From Roseburia sp. CAG:10041_57 (GTDB lineage: Bacteria; Bacillota; Clostridia; Lachnospirales; Lachnospiraceae): a stretch of 51,639 nucleotides of DNA. Numbering within the stretch: the stretch's first letter is position 1; the number at the start of each line of letters is the position of its first letter. The translations under genes and the position numbers were made by a program. Shown piece by piece: positions 51,595-51,639 of the stretch. The stretch lies in contig MNTL01000075.1 in assembly GCA_001916965.1 (NCBI GenBank), forward strand, positions 1 through 51,639, given 5' to 3'. A model generated the notes under the pieces. It was not told the DNA's origin. It made no database searches and saw only the letters and a list, made by a program, of their open reading frames with translations.

Positions 51595-51639
51595 ATGGCT
51601 AAAAATCAAAAATCATACACCCCAGAGTTTAAACAGCAG
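51595..51639 (+). CDS. IS3-like transposase OrfA, partial (cut by window end)
   Basis: The last 15 codons, MAKNQKSYTPEFKQQ, are a typical start of an IS3-family OrfA helix-turn-helix transposase; AGGAG lies 8 nt upstream. The gene continues beyond the window. The left end of the insertion sequence probably lies between the purB terminator and about 51530 (a TGTGTCTGATG stretch near 51497 is a candidate), but no inverted repeat can be tested without the other end. Confidence 0.7.
   Translation, partial: MAKNQKSYTPEFKQQ

Overview
The window reads as chromosome of a low-to-medium GC member of the Clostridia, most likely a Lachnospiraceae gut anaerobe. This rests on gene order (rho-rpmE-yqhQ-prmC-prfA; purC-purF-purB), on families that I associate with that group (DUF4364, DUF5716, DUF5717, DUF2975 plus a small XRE protein), on AGGAGG-type ribosome binding sites almost everywhere, and on protein sequence style. 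No rRNA, tRNA or CRISPR array was recognised. All assignments are from reading the sequence; no database search was run.

Layout. 0.1-2.5 kb: membrane protein/XRE pair and a polytopic DUF4153/4173-like protein, convergent with a TPR-GGDEF protein (2.5-4.1 kb, minus). 4.3-5.3 kb: a flagellin-like small protein behind a sigma-D-type promoter, and a small acidic protein. 5.5-11.5 kb: HelD-like helicase, a hybrid histidine kinase with two receivers and an Hpt, and a GH8 exo-oligoxylanase. 11.6-15.6 kb: rarA, then minus-strand DUF4364, TIGR01212 radical SAM and malic enzyme. 15.9-20.6 kb: rho, rpmE, yqhQ, prmC, prfA. 20.7-23.9 kb: an AT-rich accessory patch with a MITE carrying an 8-bp target duplication, an antitoxin with a truncated toxin, an intact phd-doc pair, an AlbA_2/ATPase regulator, and a heptamer inverted-repeat array at its 3' end. 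23.9-27.6 kb: a double zinc-ribbon membrane protein and an amino-acid ABC transporter whose fused binding domain appears circularly permuted. 27.7-33.3 kb: an AT-rich cluster of decayed and intact paralogous exported proteins ending in a PoNi-like immunity protein. 33.4-37 kb: GH31 alpha-xylosidase divergent from an AraC regulator, with a second MITE copy between them. 37-40.3 kb: beta-CASP MBL nuclease, DHFR, ilvE. 40.4-47.4 kb: a four-gene operon of unknown function (DUF5717, a divergent Hsp70/actin-fold DUF5716 protein, a TPR protein, a coiled-coil membrane protein). 47.5-51.4 kb: purC-purF-purB, then the start of an IS3-like transposase cut by the window edge.

The strongest leads for something undescribed are the DUF5717/DUF5716/TPR/membrane operon, the permuted binding-protein/permease fusion, the TCGAGTG heptamer array, the paralogous lipoprotein cluster with repeated frame damage, and the sigma-D-type promoter in front of the flagellin-like gene.
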